Shown here: piece by piece, positions 1-6,792 of the stretch | Position numbering within the stretch: position 1 is the first letter of the stretch | Layout: the number at the start of each line of letters is the position of its first letter | The notes under the pieces: generated by a model | Database searches by the model: none | Told to the model about the DNA's origin: nothing | Seen by the model: the letters and a program-made list of their open reading frames with translations, nothing else | Source of the DNA: Ignavibacteria bacterium | Lineage (GTDB): Bacteria; Bacteroidota; Ignavibacteria; Ignavibacteriales; Ignavibacteriaceae | Assembly (NCBI GenBank): GCA_029863735.1 | Contig: JAOTUT010000055.1 | Coordinates: forward strand, 1 to 7,994 | Length of the DNA stretch: 7,994 nt | Reading direction: 5' to 3' | Translations under genes and position numbers: made by a program

Positions 1-1623
1 TGAAAGATACATTACCGATTTAGTGACCAGGGGTGCAAAAATACTTTTGATAGGAAAATCACTCCACGAAAAAACCGGTGAACAGCTGAATAATAAAATT
101 TTCCCTTCACCAACAGAATACTCGCTTAAAAAACTGCTTTCATCTTCCAGACTGATAATTGTTTTTCCTTTTCCTGCAGAATTTATTTTGTAATAAGAAT
201 TAAAATCCGGCGACTCGACCTGCTTTTTCTTTTCCTCAATAAAAATATTTTCAAATACCGAATGTTTGAAATCAATTTCATTAAAACGAATTGGTTGTCC
301 CCTATCTGTTTTTACAAATCCGCCTGATACCAAAATATTTATTGAATTTATTGAGTTTATAAAATTTGTAGAGTTAGAAGCAGATGATGGGAAAACAATT
401 AATCCTTTACCTGAATTTATATACTGATTTAATTTATCCGAGGCATTTACGAAATTGTTGCCAATCAGTATTACTACTTTATAATTATTAAGCTGGGTGC
501 CTGAAACCTGCTCAACTTTTTTTATAGTCAGATCGAAATATGCTTGTTCAGAAACTGATTTCAATGCGGCTTCAACAAGTTTTATATCAGCCAGGTTATC
601 AGCGAGAATCAGCACAGGAATTTTTTCTGGTATAAAGAAAGATGTAAACCTTTTGTTGTCTTCAAGAATATCATCTTCCTCAATTTCAAAAAGTGCCTGG
701 TTGTAGCCAAAAGTTTTTGCTGTGGCCTCAAGGTTTGCAGATTTCGATTCACCCGGATTCAGGTTGATACTCTGCTGTGCTAGTCTTTCTCCATTGATAA
801 ATAAAGAAACAACAAGATTATCTTTTGCTCTCTCTGAATAATTTTTAATTGTTGCATCAATCTTTACCGGTTTATCTTTCTCAAAAATCTGAGTGTTTAT
901 TTTAACATTATCAATTCCAAAATTGAATACTTCTTTACCACCGTAATTGAAAGAATACAAACGCACCTGCTCGCCAAGCTGTTCTTTCAAATCTGCTAAT
1001 TCATTATCTGATGCAAGTCTTCCTTTTTGAAAATCTGTGAGCAGATAAATTTCTTTGTTAAAATTCTTTGCTTCACCGATAAGTTCTGCGGCTTTAATAA
1101 TTGAATTATTCAGCTTACTGCTTGCAAAAGAAATTGTGGTCGAGTTAACTTCTTCGCTAAACTTCTCAAAATTTGAAGTCATCACGATTTCTTCCGGCTG
1201 ATGAGAGACGAGTACTAACCCGAATTCGTCTCCTTCTTCGAATTGAGTTAAAATATTTTTTATTGCTTCCTTTGCCTGGTTAAAATTAGATCCGTTCTGA
1301 TCAACAATTGACATACTGAATGTATCGTCAAGAATAAAAACAGCAGTGGTTTTTGCAGCAGAGGTTGTTCCACCAATCGAAACACCTACTAATGTTGGTC
1401 TTGCAAATGCAGTTACAATACAAAGTATAATCAATACTCTTAAAGCAAGAAGAAGCCATTGCTTTAGTTTTATCTTCCTGATTTTATTCTTCTGAAGTTC
1501 CTTCAAAAATTGAAGAGTGCTAAATTCAATTTTTTTCAGCTTTCTCAAATTCAGCAGGTGAATTATAATAGGGATTGATGCGGCTAGGAGTCCAAATAAA
1601 ATCGCCGGGTTAAGAAATGTCAT
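1..1623 (-). CDS. BatA-type membrane protein with von Willebrand A domain (C-terminus cut by window edge)
   Basis: The frame is open for 541 codons from the ATG at 1623 to the left edge without a stop, so the gene is partial at its C-terminus. Residues about 5-24 and 57-75 are membrane helices. Around them lie HLLNLRKLKK and ALRVLIILCIVTAFARP, typical of the N-terminal double-membrane BatA domain. A VWA domain follows (about 95-270), with a metal-site motif DDTFS at 99-103 (Thr replaces the usual first Ser of DxSxS) and Asp197 in LLTDFQKG. Residues about 240-310 look like an Ig/CARDB-type beta domain. About 330-400 (PVLILADN, VVILIGNN) resemble a Rossmann or glutamine-amidotransferase-like fold. 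The long Bacteroidota BatA-domain proteins of this layout are usually around 700 residues, so perhaps 150 are missing. The Bat aerotolerance label is historical; the true role, probably envelope-associated, is unknown. No clear Shine-Dalgarno precedes the start. Confidence 0.88.
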   Translation of the reverse strand, partial: MTFLNPAILFGLLAASIPIIIHLLNLRKLKKIEFSTLQFLKELQKNKIRKIKLKQWLLLALRVLIILCIVTAFARPTLVGVSIGGTTSAAKTTAVFILDDTFSMSIVDQNGSNFNQAKEAIKNILTQFEEGDEFGLVLVSHQPEEIVMTSNFEKFSEEVNSTTISFASSKLNNSIIKAAELIGEAKNFNKEIYLLTDFQKGRLASDNELADLKEQLGEQVRLYSFNYGGKEVFNFGIDNVKINTQIFEKDKPVKIDATIKNYSERAKDNLVVSLFINGERLAQQSINLNPGESKSANLEATAKTFGYNQALFEIEEDDILEDNKRFTSFFIPEKIPVLILADNLADIKLVEAALKSVSEQAYFDLTIKKVEQVSGTQLNNYKVVILIGNNFVNASDKLNQYINSGKGLIVFPSSASNSTNFINSINSINILVSGGFVKTDRGQPIRFNEIDFKHSVFENIFIEEKKKQVESPDFNSYYKINSAGKGKTIISLEDESSFLSEYSVGEGKILLFSCSPVFSWSDFPIKSIFAPLVTKSVMYLS

Positions 1624-1685
1624 TCAATTAAGTTCATTAATGATTAAATTTTTACGATAGAAAATAGCAATATGTAAATCCTTAA

Positions 1686-1714
1686 ACCATACAGGATTTT
1701 TGCACTCGATTCAA
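1686..1714 (-). promoter_or_regulatory. Possible sigma70-type promoter for the BatA-like gene
   Basis: Read on the minus strand, TTGAAT (1714-1709) and TATGGT (1691-1686) are separated by 17 bp. Each hexamer matches four of six consensus positions. Transcription would begin near 1679, about 56 bases before the ATG at 1623. Such matches are common in AT-rich DNA, so the call is tentative. Confidence 0.28.
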
Positions 1715-1723
1715 ATTTAGCTA

Positions 1724-1752
1724 TTGGGATTTCAATCATCGATTGATATAAT
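1724..1752 (+). promoter_or_regulatory. Sigma70-type promoter of the MarR-family gene
   Basis: TTGGGA (1724-1729; four of six to TTGACA) and a perfect TATAAT (1747-1752) are separated by exactly 17 bp. Transcription would begin near 1759, giving a leader of about 25 bases before the ATG at 1784. The spacer is occupied by a perfect inverted repeat, described as a separate operator feature. Confidence 0.5.
1729..1749. promoter_or_regulatory. Inverted-repeat operator candidate in the MarR promoter
   Basis: TCAATC-ATC-GATTGA (1732-1746) is a perfect inverted repeat with six-base arms and a three-base centre. The symmetry extends two further base pairs on each side after one mismatch. The whole element lies between the -35 and -10 hexamers of the regulator's promoter. 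MarR-family dimers typically bind palindromes of about 16-20 bp that overlap their own promoter, so autorepression is the natural reading. This is inference, because the site has not been compared with a known operator. Confidence 0.5.
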
Positions 1753-1783
1753 TGCATCTGGTATAAAAAAATAAACAATAGAA

Positions 1784-2257
1784 ATGGGCGAAATACTTAA
1801 AAAACGTTTGAAGCAACAGAAATTTAGCAGTGTTGAACAGGAAGGATTACTTAATTTGTTCATCGCAACAAATTACCTTCATTCAAAGCTGGATTCTATT
1901 TGCTGGGGTTTCAAAATTACCCTTGCGCAATTTAATGTACTTAGAATTCTAAAAGGTGCATTTCCGAACGGCTATTCAAGAGGCGAAATAATGCGAAGAA
2001 TGGTTGAGCCTGCACCAGATGTTACTCGACTGATTGACAGGTTAATTAAAGAAGGACTTGTTGAAAGATACGAATCCAATCAAGATAGAAGACTTTCTCT
2101 TGCACGGATTACAAAAAAAGGAATTAACCATCTTTCAAGACTTAATCCTGAAGTGGATAAATTTATTTCAGAATATTCTTCTTCGCTCAACAAATCAGAA
2201 AAAGAAATGCTTTCGAACATTTGTGAGAAGTTGTACGCTAAAGAGATAGAGAATTAA
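1784..2257 (+). CDS. MarR-family winged-helix transcriptional regulator
   Basis: The 157-residue product has the usual MarR length. An N-terminal helical dimerisation region (about 1-45) is followed by a winged helix-turn-helix (about 46-115). The probable recognition helix is at 77-90 (APDVTRLIDRLIKEG). The wing carries the family hallmark of an Asp-Arg-Arg (101-103), then LSLARITKKG. The C-terminal helices complete the dimer interface. Two cysteines (40 and 147) are present, but nothing shows that they sense oxidation. The gene is monocistronic, divergent from the BatA-like gene and convergent with aconitase. Its stop TAA ends at 2257, directly against the aconitase stop. The start has no strong Shine-Dalgarno, but the frame matches the family and the promoter spacing. 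The promoter palindrome suggests autoregulation. The ligand and other targets cannot be read from the sequence. Confidence 0.93.
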   Translation: MGEILKKRLKQQKFSSVEQEGLLNLFIATNYLHSKLDSICWGFKITLAQFNVLRILKGAFPNGYSRGEIMRRMVEPAPDVTRLIDRLIKEGLVERYESNQDRRLSLARITKKGINHLSRLNPEVDKFISEYSSSLNKSEKEMLSNICEKLYAKEIEN

Positions 2258-4516
2258 TTACTTGTTCTGCTTTGCAATTAAATTCAGTGCACTACCTGCT
2301 TTGAACCAACCAATTTGTGCTTCATTCATTGTATGGTTAAGCATAATTTCATCCTTCGTTCCATCTGAATGCTTGACAATCATTTTCAACTGCTTGCCGG
2401 GTGCAAGTTGAGTAGCAAGTAAATCAATTTTGTCATCTTCTTTTATCTTATCATAATCTTTTGGATCAGCAAATGTAAGCGGCAGCATTCCCTGTTTCTT
2501 AAGATTAGTTTCGTGAATTCGTGCAAAACTTTTTACAATGATTGCTCTTCCACCGAGAAATCTTGGTTCCATCGCAGCGTGTTCACGTGAAGAACCTTCG
2601 CCATAATTTTCATCGCCAATTACAACCCAACCGATTCCTTTAGCTTTATATTCTCGAGCAACTTCCGGAACCGATTTAGTTTCACCAGAAAAAATATTTT
2701 TGACTTTTCCTGTATCACCGCTATATGCATTCGTTGCACCAATGAACATATTATTAGAAATGTTATCAAGGTGTCCACGGAATCGTAACCACGGACCAGC
2801 CATTGAAATATGATCTGTTGTGCATTTTCCTTTTGCTTTAAGAAGTATTGGCAAATCAACCAATTCTTTTCTATCCCATTTATTAAAGGGAGAAAGTAAC
2901 TGAAGTCTTTCGCTCTTCGGATCAACTTTTACTTCAACTGAAGACGCATCTTTAGCAGGTGGGATAAATCCACTGCTGCCTTCATCAAATCCTTTTGGAG
3001 GAAGCTCTTCACCGGTTGGTGGATTGAGTTTTACCTTTTCCCCTTTTTCATTCTCCAATTCATCAGTTATAGGATTGAATAAGAGGCTTCCAGCTAATGC
3101 AAGCGCAGTTGTAATTTCTGGTGATGCAACAAATGCAAGTGTTTCAGGATTACCATCATTTCGTTTTGCAAAATTTCTATTGAATGAAGTAACGATTGTA
3201 TTTTTTTCACCGGTTTTAATATCCATTCTTTTCCACATTCCAATGCAGGGACCGCACGCATTTGCTAAAATTAATCCGCCAATGTCCGTCAAAGATTTTA
3301 ACTGCCCGTCTCTTTCAATTGTTGCTCTTACCTGCTCTGAGCCTGGAGTAATTGTGAACTGAGATTTAGTCTTTAATCCTTTTGCTATAGCTTGTTTTGC
3401 TATACTAGCTGAACGGTCAATATCTTCATAACTTGAATTGGTACAGCTACCAATTAATGCAACTGAAATTTTATCAGGATAATTTTCTTTCTTCACAGCA
3501 TCTTTCATTTGAGAAATGGGCCAAGCTTTATCAGGTGTGAATGGACCATTTAAATGTGGTTCAAGAGTGCTCAGATTGATTTCAATTACTTGGTCATAAT
3601 ACTTTTCAGGACTCGTAAAAACTTCTTTATCTGCACATAATTCATCTGCAAGACTTTCGGCAAGTGCAGCGACATCCACTCTTTTAGTAATTCTAAGATA
3701 TGACGACATCTTTTCATCAAAAGGAAAGACTGAAGTTGTAGCACCAATTTCTGCACCCATATTACAAATCGTTCCTTTACCAGTACAAGAGATGGATGAA
3801 GTTCCCTCACCAAAATATTCTACTATTGCACCGGTTGCACCTTTAACGGTCAATATTCCTGCAAGCTTAAGAATAACATCTTTTGCTGAAGTCCAGCCGT
3901 TCATTTTACCTGTTAGTTTAACTCCAATAATTTTAGGCCACTTCAACTCCCAGGGCATTCCAGCCATAACATCAACCGCATCTGCACCGCCAACGCCGAT
4001 TGCAATCATACCAAGCCCGCCAGCGTTTGGAGTATGCGAATCCGTTCCGATCATCATTCCACCCGGGAATGCATAATTTTCTAAAACAACCTGGTGAATA
4101 ATTCCAGCACCTGGCTTCCAGAAACCGATTCCAAATTTGCGTGATATGCTTTCTAGAAAATCATAGACTTCTTTATTCTCTTCAGTCGCCCTGAGCAAAT
4201 CATCAGCAGCACCAACTTGTGCCTGAATCAAGTGATCGCAATGAACTGTTGAAGGAACAGCGGTAGTCTTTTTTCCAGAGGACATAAATTGAAGAAGTGC
4301 CATCTGAGCAGTAGCATCCTGCATTGCAACACGGTCAGGTGCTAAATCAACATAATCCTTCCCTCTCTGAAATTCTTTAGTCGGATTATTCCACAAGTGA
4401 GTATAAAGAACTTTTTCGGCATATGTTAGTGGTCTATTCAACACCTTTCTTATGTCGGTCAATTTTTCCCGGTAATTATTATATGCGGATTTAATCATAT
4501 CTAAATTTGCAGTCAT
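2258..4516 (-). CDS. acn: Aconitate hydratase (aconitase, mitochondrial-type)
   Basis: This enzyme interconverts citrate and isocitrate via cis-aconitate in the TCA cycle, in the cytoplasm. The 752-residue length matches the mitochondrial-type single-chain aconitases found in Bacteroidota, shorter than the roughly 890-residue AcnA/IRP type. The [4Fe-4S] ligands are Cys358 (in [10 protein letters not shown]) and Cys421 and Cys424 (in ACGPCIGMW). Active-site motifs are visible: DHLIQAQ near 94-100, [13 protein letters not shown] at 157-169, [16 protein letters not shown] at 252-267, [12 protein letters not shown] at 444-455, and the swivel-domain motif [14 protein letters not shown] at 639-652, whose Ser642 is the expected catalytic base. 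A Pro- and Gly-rich linker near 495-525 joins the core to the C-terminal swivel domain. Nothing is missing, so it should be active. The start is supported by GAAGGG seven bases upstream on the minus strand. The gene is transcribed alone, divergently from the response regulator; I could not find a convincing promoter. Confidence 0.97.
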   Translation of the reverse strand: MTANLDMIKSAYNNYREKLTDIRKVLNRPLTYAEKVLYTHLWNNPTKEFQRGKDYVDLAPDRVAMQDATAQMALLQFMSSGKKTTAVPSTVHCDHLIQAQVGAADDLLRATEENKEVYDFLESISRKFGIGFWKPGAGIIHQVVLENYAFPGGMMIGTDSHTPNAGGLGMIAIGVGGADAVDVMAGMPWELKWPKIIGVKLTGKMNGWTSAKDVILKLAGILTVKGATGAIVEYFGEGTSSISCTGKGTICNMGAEIGATTSVFPFDEKMSSYLRITKRVDVAALAESLADELCADKEVFTSPEKYYDQVIEINLSTLEPHLNGPFTPDKAWPISQMKDAVKKENYPDKISVALIGSCTNSSYEDIDRSASIAKQAIAKGLKTKSQFTITPGSEQVRATIERDGQLKSLTDIGGLILANACGPCIGMWKRMDIKTGEKNTIVTSFNRNFAKRNDGNPETLAFVASPEITTALALAGSLLFNPITDELENEKGEKVKLNPPTGEELPPKGFDEGSSGFIPPAKDASSVEVKVDPKSERLQLLSPFNKWDRKELVDLPILLKAKGKCTTDHISMAGPWLRFRGHLDNISNNMFIGATNAYSGDTGKVKNIFSGETKSVPEVAREYKAKGIGWVVIGDENYGEGSSREHAAMEPRFLGGRAIIVKSFARIHETNLKKQGMLPLTFADPKDYDKIKEDDKIDLLATQLAPGKQLKMIVKHSDGTKDEIMLNHTMNEAQIGWFKAGSALNLIAKQNK

Positions 4517-4522
4517 TTTTAG

Positions 4523-4528
4523 CCCTTC
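4523..4528 (-). promoter_or_regulatory. Ribosome binding site of aconitase
   Basis: Read on the minus strand, GAAGGG lies six bases before the ATG at 4516. It is the only Shine-Dalgarno-like run near the start and supports the assigned initiation codon. Confidence 0.5.
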
Positions 4529-4621
4529 ACTTTATGCAATAATAAAATTTTCATACACCAAAATACTGAAAATCAAAGAAATCTGCTTTATTACGTCATT
4601 CATAGATTGTCTGCACGGTTT

Positions 4622-4650
4622 TTGACGCCAAGAGGCAATTAAAAGATAAA
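4622..4650 (+). promoter_or_regulatory. Sigma70-type promoter candidate for the response regulator
   Basis: TTGACG (4622-4627; five of six to consensus) and GATAAA (4645-4650; four of six) are spaced by 17 bp. The predicted start near 4657 would give a leader of about 34 bases before the GTG at 4691. The region 4517-4690 otherwise shows only AT-rich sequence and the start region of aconitase. Confidence 0.38.
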
Positions 4651-4690
4651 TACGAGTAGAAATAAGAAATAAACTGCGGGAATTATTTAA

Positions 4691-6061
4691 GTGGAGAAAA
4701 ATCCAATTTTAATCGTTGACGATGAACCGTCTTATTTAGAATTAATGAAAGACTTCCTTAACCAGGAAGGCTACGCCAACATTATTACAGAATCAAACCC
4801 CTTGAATGTAATACCACTGCTTGATAGGACGGACATTGATCTTATCCTTCTGGATATTTTTATGCCTGAAATGAATGGTTTGGAACTGCTTGAAAAAATT
4901 TATGCAGTGTATCCGAATATTCCGGTTGTAGTTATAACAGCTGTTCATGAAGTTCAGATTGCATTAAAAGCAATAAAACTTGGTGCTTACGAATTCATAA
5001 CCAAACCACCGGATACAGACAGGTTACTTTTAACAATTAGAAGAGCATTAGATACGAAACTTCTTGAATCTGAACGAGACTCGCTGAGAAGATCATTATT
5101 AGAGCATAAACCGAGCAGAAGAATCTTTTCAGATATAATCACTGATTCACCTATGATGCACAGGGTTTTTGAACTGGTAGAAATTTTTGCACCGACAAAC
5201 GAAACAGTATTTATTGCAGGAGAAACAGGCACCGGAAAAGATATGATCGCAAGAAAGATTCACGATCTTTCTCCGAGAAGAGATAAACCATTTATTGCAG
5301 TAAACCTTGCTTCAATTTCTCCAAGCTTATTTGAAAGCGAATTATTTGGTTATAAGAAGGGAACATTCACCGGTGCAATTGAAGATAAAGTCGGGTACTT
5401 TGAGGCTGCGACTGGAGGGACTATTTTTCTTGATGAAGTTGGTGAATTACCGATAGCACTCCAGGGAAAATTATTAAGGACTATACAATACAATGAAATT
5501 TATAGAATAGGTGATGCTAAACCTGTTCAACTTGATATAAGAATTATTTCAGCAACCAACAGAGATTTACTCGATGCAGTAAATAAAAAGGAATTCAGGG
5601 CTGACTTATACTATCGCCTTAATCGCGGTTTTATTTATATGCCTCCTCTAAATAAAAGAGGTGATGATGTAGTACTGCTTGCAGAACATTTTCTTGAGGT
5701 TGGTAACAGAACTTATAATAAAAATATTCAGGGATTTTCAGATAGCGTTCTTAATTCTCTGAAATACTATACCTTCCCTGGGAATGTCAGAGAACTGGAA
5801 AATATCATACTCAATGCCTTAGCAAAAACATATGGAGAATCTCACATAAATTCAATTGATCTACCTAAAGAGTACATTAAACCACTTGAACCTGGAAACG
5901 GTAAACCGAAACACACAACCCTGAATCTTGCTGCCGAGGAACATATTATGAGTGTAATGAAAACAGTTGGCAATAGTGTGCAAAGAGCTGCGCCATTACT
6001 CGGAGTAAGCGAAAGAACACTTCAAAGAAGATTAAAAGCAATCAGAGAAAGAAGAAATTAA
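4691..6061 (+). CDS. Sigma54-dependent response regulator (NtrC/PilR type)
   Basis: The 456-residue protein has the three NtrC-type domains. The receiver (about 5-120) has acidic residues Asp10 and Asp11, phosphoacceptor Asp55, Thr83 and Lys105. The AAA+ domain (about 145-385) has Walker A GETGTGKD at 177-184, Walker B FLDEVGE with Asp248-Glu249, candidate arginine fingers at 303 and 309, and FPGNVRELEN at 362-371. A Fis-type HTH follows at about 421-451 (VQRAAPLLGVSERTLQRRLK). The sigma54-contact loop reads GTFTGA (224-229) instead of GAFTGA; the key FTGA part is kept. The protein should use ATP to remodel sigma54 polymerase after phosphorylation. The start is GTG: an in-frame TAA immediately precedes it, and the first in-frame ATG (4745) would delete the first receiver strand and acidic residues. 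No kinase gene is adjacent. The downstream pilin-like operon suggests a PilR-like role, which is inference. Confidence 0.95.
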   Translation: MEKNPILIVDDEPSYLELMKDFLNQEGYANIITESNPLNVIPLLDRTDIDLILLDIFMPEMNGLELLEKIYAVYPNIPVVVITAVHEVQIALKAIKLGAYEFITKPPDTDRLLLTIRRALDTKLLESERDSLRRSLLEHKPSRRIFSDIITDSPMMHRVFELVEIFAPTNETVFIAGETGTGKDMIARKIHDLSPRRDKPFIAVNLASISPSLFESELFGYKKGTFTGAIEDKVGYFEAATGGTIFLDEVGELPIALQGKLLRTIQYNEIYRIGDAKPVQLDIRIISATNRDLLDAVNKKEFRADLYYRLNRGFIYMPPLNKRGDDVVLLAEHFLEVGNRTYNKNIQGFSDSVLNSLKYYTFPGNVRELENIILNALAKTYGESHINSIDLPKEYIKPLEPGNGKPKHTTLNLAAEEHIMSVMKTVGNSVQRAAPLLGVSERTLQRRLKAIRERRN

Positions 6062-6113
6062 CAGTTGCGACTTATTTGTCTCAGCGTTTCTTGGGGAAAT
6101 TGAGTTCACTTTT

Positions 6114-6147
6114 ATTACCAATATGTTAATGACTCAAAGTCGGTAAT
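6114..6147. other. Nested inverted repeats after the response regulator gene
   Basis: ATTACC (6114-6119) can pair with GGTAAT (6142-6147). Directly inside the right arm is a small perfect hairpin, GACT-CAA-AGTC (6131-6141). Together they could form a stem with an 11-base bulge on one side. It lies 53 bases after the stop of the response regulator and has no uridine run behind it, so a classical intrinsic terminator is doubtful. The rest of 6062-6180 shows nothing else I can support. Confidence 0.2.
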
Positions 6148-6187
6148 TTCTACTTTAAAAAGCTTCATTCTTCATCGTTTTCACAAT

Positions 6188-6196
6188 TTATCCACA
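6188..6196 (+). promoter_or_regulatory. Perfect DnaA-box nonamer
   Basis: TTATCCACA is identical to the high-affinity DnaA-box consensus. I see only this one copy in the intergenic region, so it is not an origin. It may be a regulatory DnaA site for the downstream operon or a chance match. Confidence 0.3.
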
Positions 6197-6214
6197 AAAT
6201 ACAAAGTTATTTAG

Positions 6215-6228
6215 CGTCAGCATTGACG
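6215..6228. repeat. Short perfect inverted repeat CGTCA-N4-TGACG
   Basis: CGTCA (6215-6219) and TGACG (6224-6228) are exact reverse complements around GCAT. The element ends seven bases before the GG of the -24-like element and about 57 bases before the pilin-like start codon. It could bind a dimeric regulator. Its closeness to the promoter fits a repressor, or an overlap with a -35 hexamer, better than a distant enhancer site. Confidence 0.33.
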
Positions 6229-6234
6229 AAATGA

Positions 6235-6250
6235 AGGCATACCTGTTGAT
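6235..6250 (+). promoter_or_regulatory. Sigma54-like -24/-12 promoter candidate for the pilin-like operon
   Basis: AGGCATACCTGTTGAT matches the TGGCAC-N5-TTGC consensus in GGCA, in TTG and in exact spacing. It deviates at the nearly invariant C of the -12 GC (here A). Transcription would begin near 6260, some 11 bases before the Shine-Dalgarno site. The gene just upstream encodes a sigma54 activator, which raises the prior. A competing sigma70 reading exists: TTGACG (6223-6228), 19 bp, GATAAT (6248-6253). The sequence alone does not decide between them. Confidence 0.35.
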
Positions 6251-6270
6251 AATTTAATTCAGGAGAACAA

Positions 6271-6277
6271 AAAGGAG
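6271..6277 (+). promoter_or_regulatory. Strong ribosome binding site of the pilin-like operon
   Basis: AAAGGAG lies seven bases before the ATG at 6285, and a second AGGAG sits at 6261-6265. This is the strongest Shine-Dalgarno site in the window. It fixes the start of the first operon gene. Confidence 0.65.
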
Positions 6278-6284
6278 AAAACAT

Positions 6285-6782
6285 ATGTCAGGAACACATT
6301 CATTTTTAGCAATCGGAGCAATGGCTTTATTAGCATTAATCTCATTAAGATTTAACGCCACGCTGCTCGAGAATAGAACTACGGAAATAGAGAATAAAGT
6401 TTATCTTACTGCTTTTTCCCTGGCAGATGATCTCATCGAAGAAATTAAGCAGAAAGCTTTTGACGAGCAAACTGTTGAGTGGAAAGCTATACCAGTTGAA
6501 CAGCTGACTAACATAGATGCTTTTGGCCCAGTTGATCCCGGTGAATCTAATGTAAATACTTTCGATGATATTGATGACTACCATAATTACAGTAGACCAA
6601 TTTCATTACCTCACGTTGAAGATTATACAGTAACCAGTACTGTCGATTACGTTTCTGCATCGGATCAGGATCAGGTCAGTAATTCACAAACGTATTACAA
6701 GCGTGTCACCGTTAGAGTGACCAGTCCTTATTTAAGTCATCCGGTTAGATTAGCTTTCGTTTTCACCTTACATTCCAAGTGA
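6285..6782 (+). CDS. PilV/GspI-like minor pilin-like membrane protein
   Basis: The 165-residue protein has one N-terminal hydrophobic helix (about 7-23) that ends in LRFN (21-24). An amphipathic helix FSLADDLIEEIKQKAFDE (44-61) follows, the type seen after the membrane segment in PilV-like minor pilins. The rest is a beta-rich periplasmic or extracellular part. It includes an Asp-rich FDDIDDYHNYSR (93-104) and a closing segment (137-163) with KRVTVRVTSP and LAFVF strands. The classical prepilin site (Gly followed by Phe-Thr-Leu-x-Glu) is absent, so processing by prepilin peptidase is doubtful. It is first in a tight operon; the next start codon is 10 bases after its stop. A structural role in a pilus or pseudopilus tip is inferred from helix layout and gene order. 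No strong motif proves it, so a simpler membrane-anchored protein is possible. Confidence 0.72.
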   Translation: MSGTHSFLAIGAMALLALISLRFNATLLENRTTEIENKVYLTAFSLADDLIEEIKQKAFDEQTVEWKAIPVEQLTNIDAFGPVDPGESNVNTFDDIDDYHNYSRPISLPHVEDYTVTSTVDYVSASDQDQVSNSQTYYKRVTVRVTSPYLSHPVRLAFVFTLHSK

Positions 6783-6792
6783 GTATAGTAAT

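Noticed and set aside
497..706. Plus-strand open frame of 69 codons
   Set aside because: It lies wholly inside the long minus-strand BatA-like frame, which has clear domain content; the Ser-rich translation looks like a shadow.
1712..1719. Bacteroidota-type -7 element TAAATTTG on the minus strand before the BatA-like gene
   Set aside because: No TTTG/TTG element at the required -33 distance; the motif is likely by chance in AT-rich DNA.
3024..3362. Plus-strand open frame of 112 codons, and similar frames at 3792-4076
   Set aside because: They are antisense to the highly conserved aconitase sequence and have no recognisable family or start signal.
4517..4621. Promoter for aconitase on the minus strand
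   Set aside because: Several AT-rich hexamers occur, but none combines acceptable -35 and -10 matches at 16-18 bp spacing.
4611..4626. A second sigma54-like element (CTGCACGGTTTTTGAC) before the response regulator
   Set aside because: It breaks the GG at -24 as well as the C at -12, and a better sigma70 pair (TTGACG, 17 bp, GATAAA) overlaps it.
4594..4627. CGTCA and TGACG arms upstream of the response regulator as an operator
   Set aside because: The arms are separated by 24 bases and the right arm is part of the likely -35 hexamer, so the pairing is probably coincidental.
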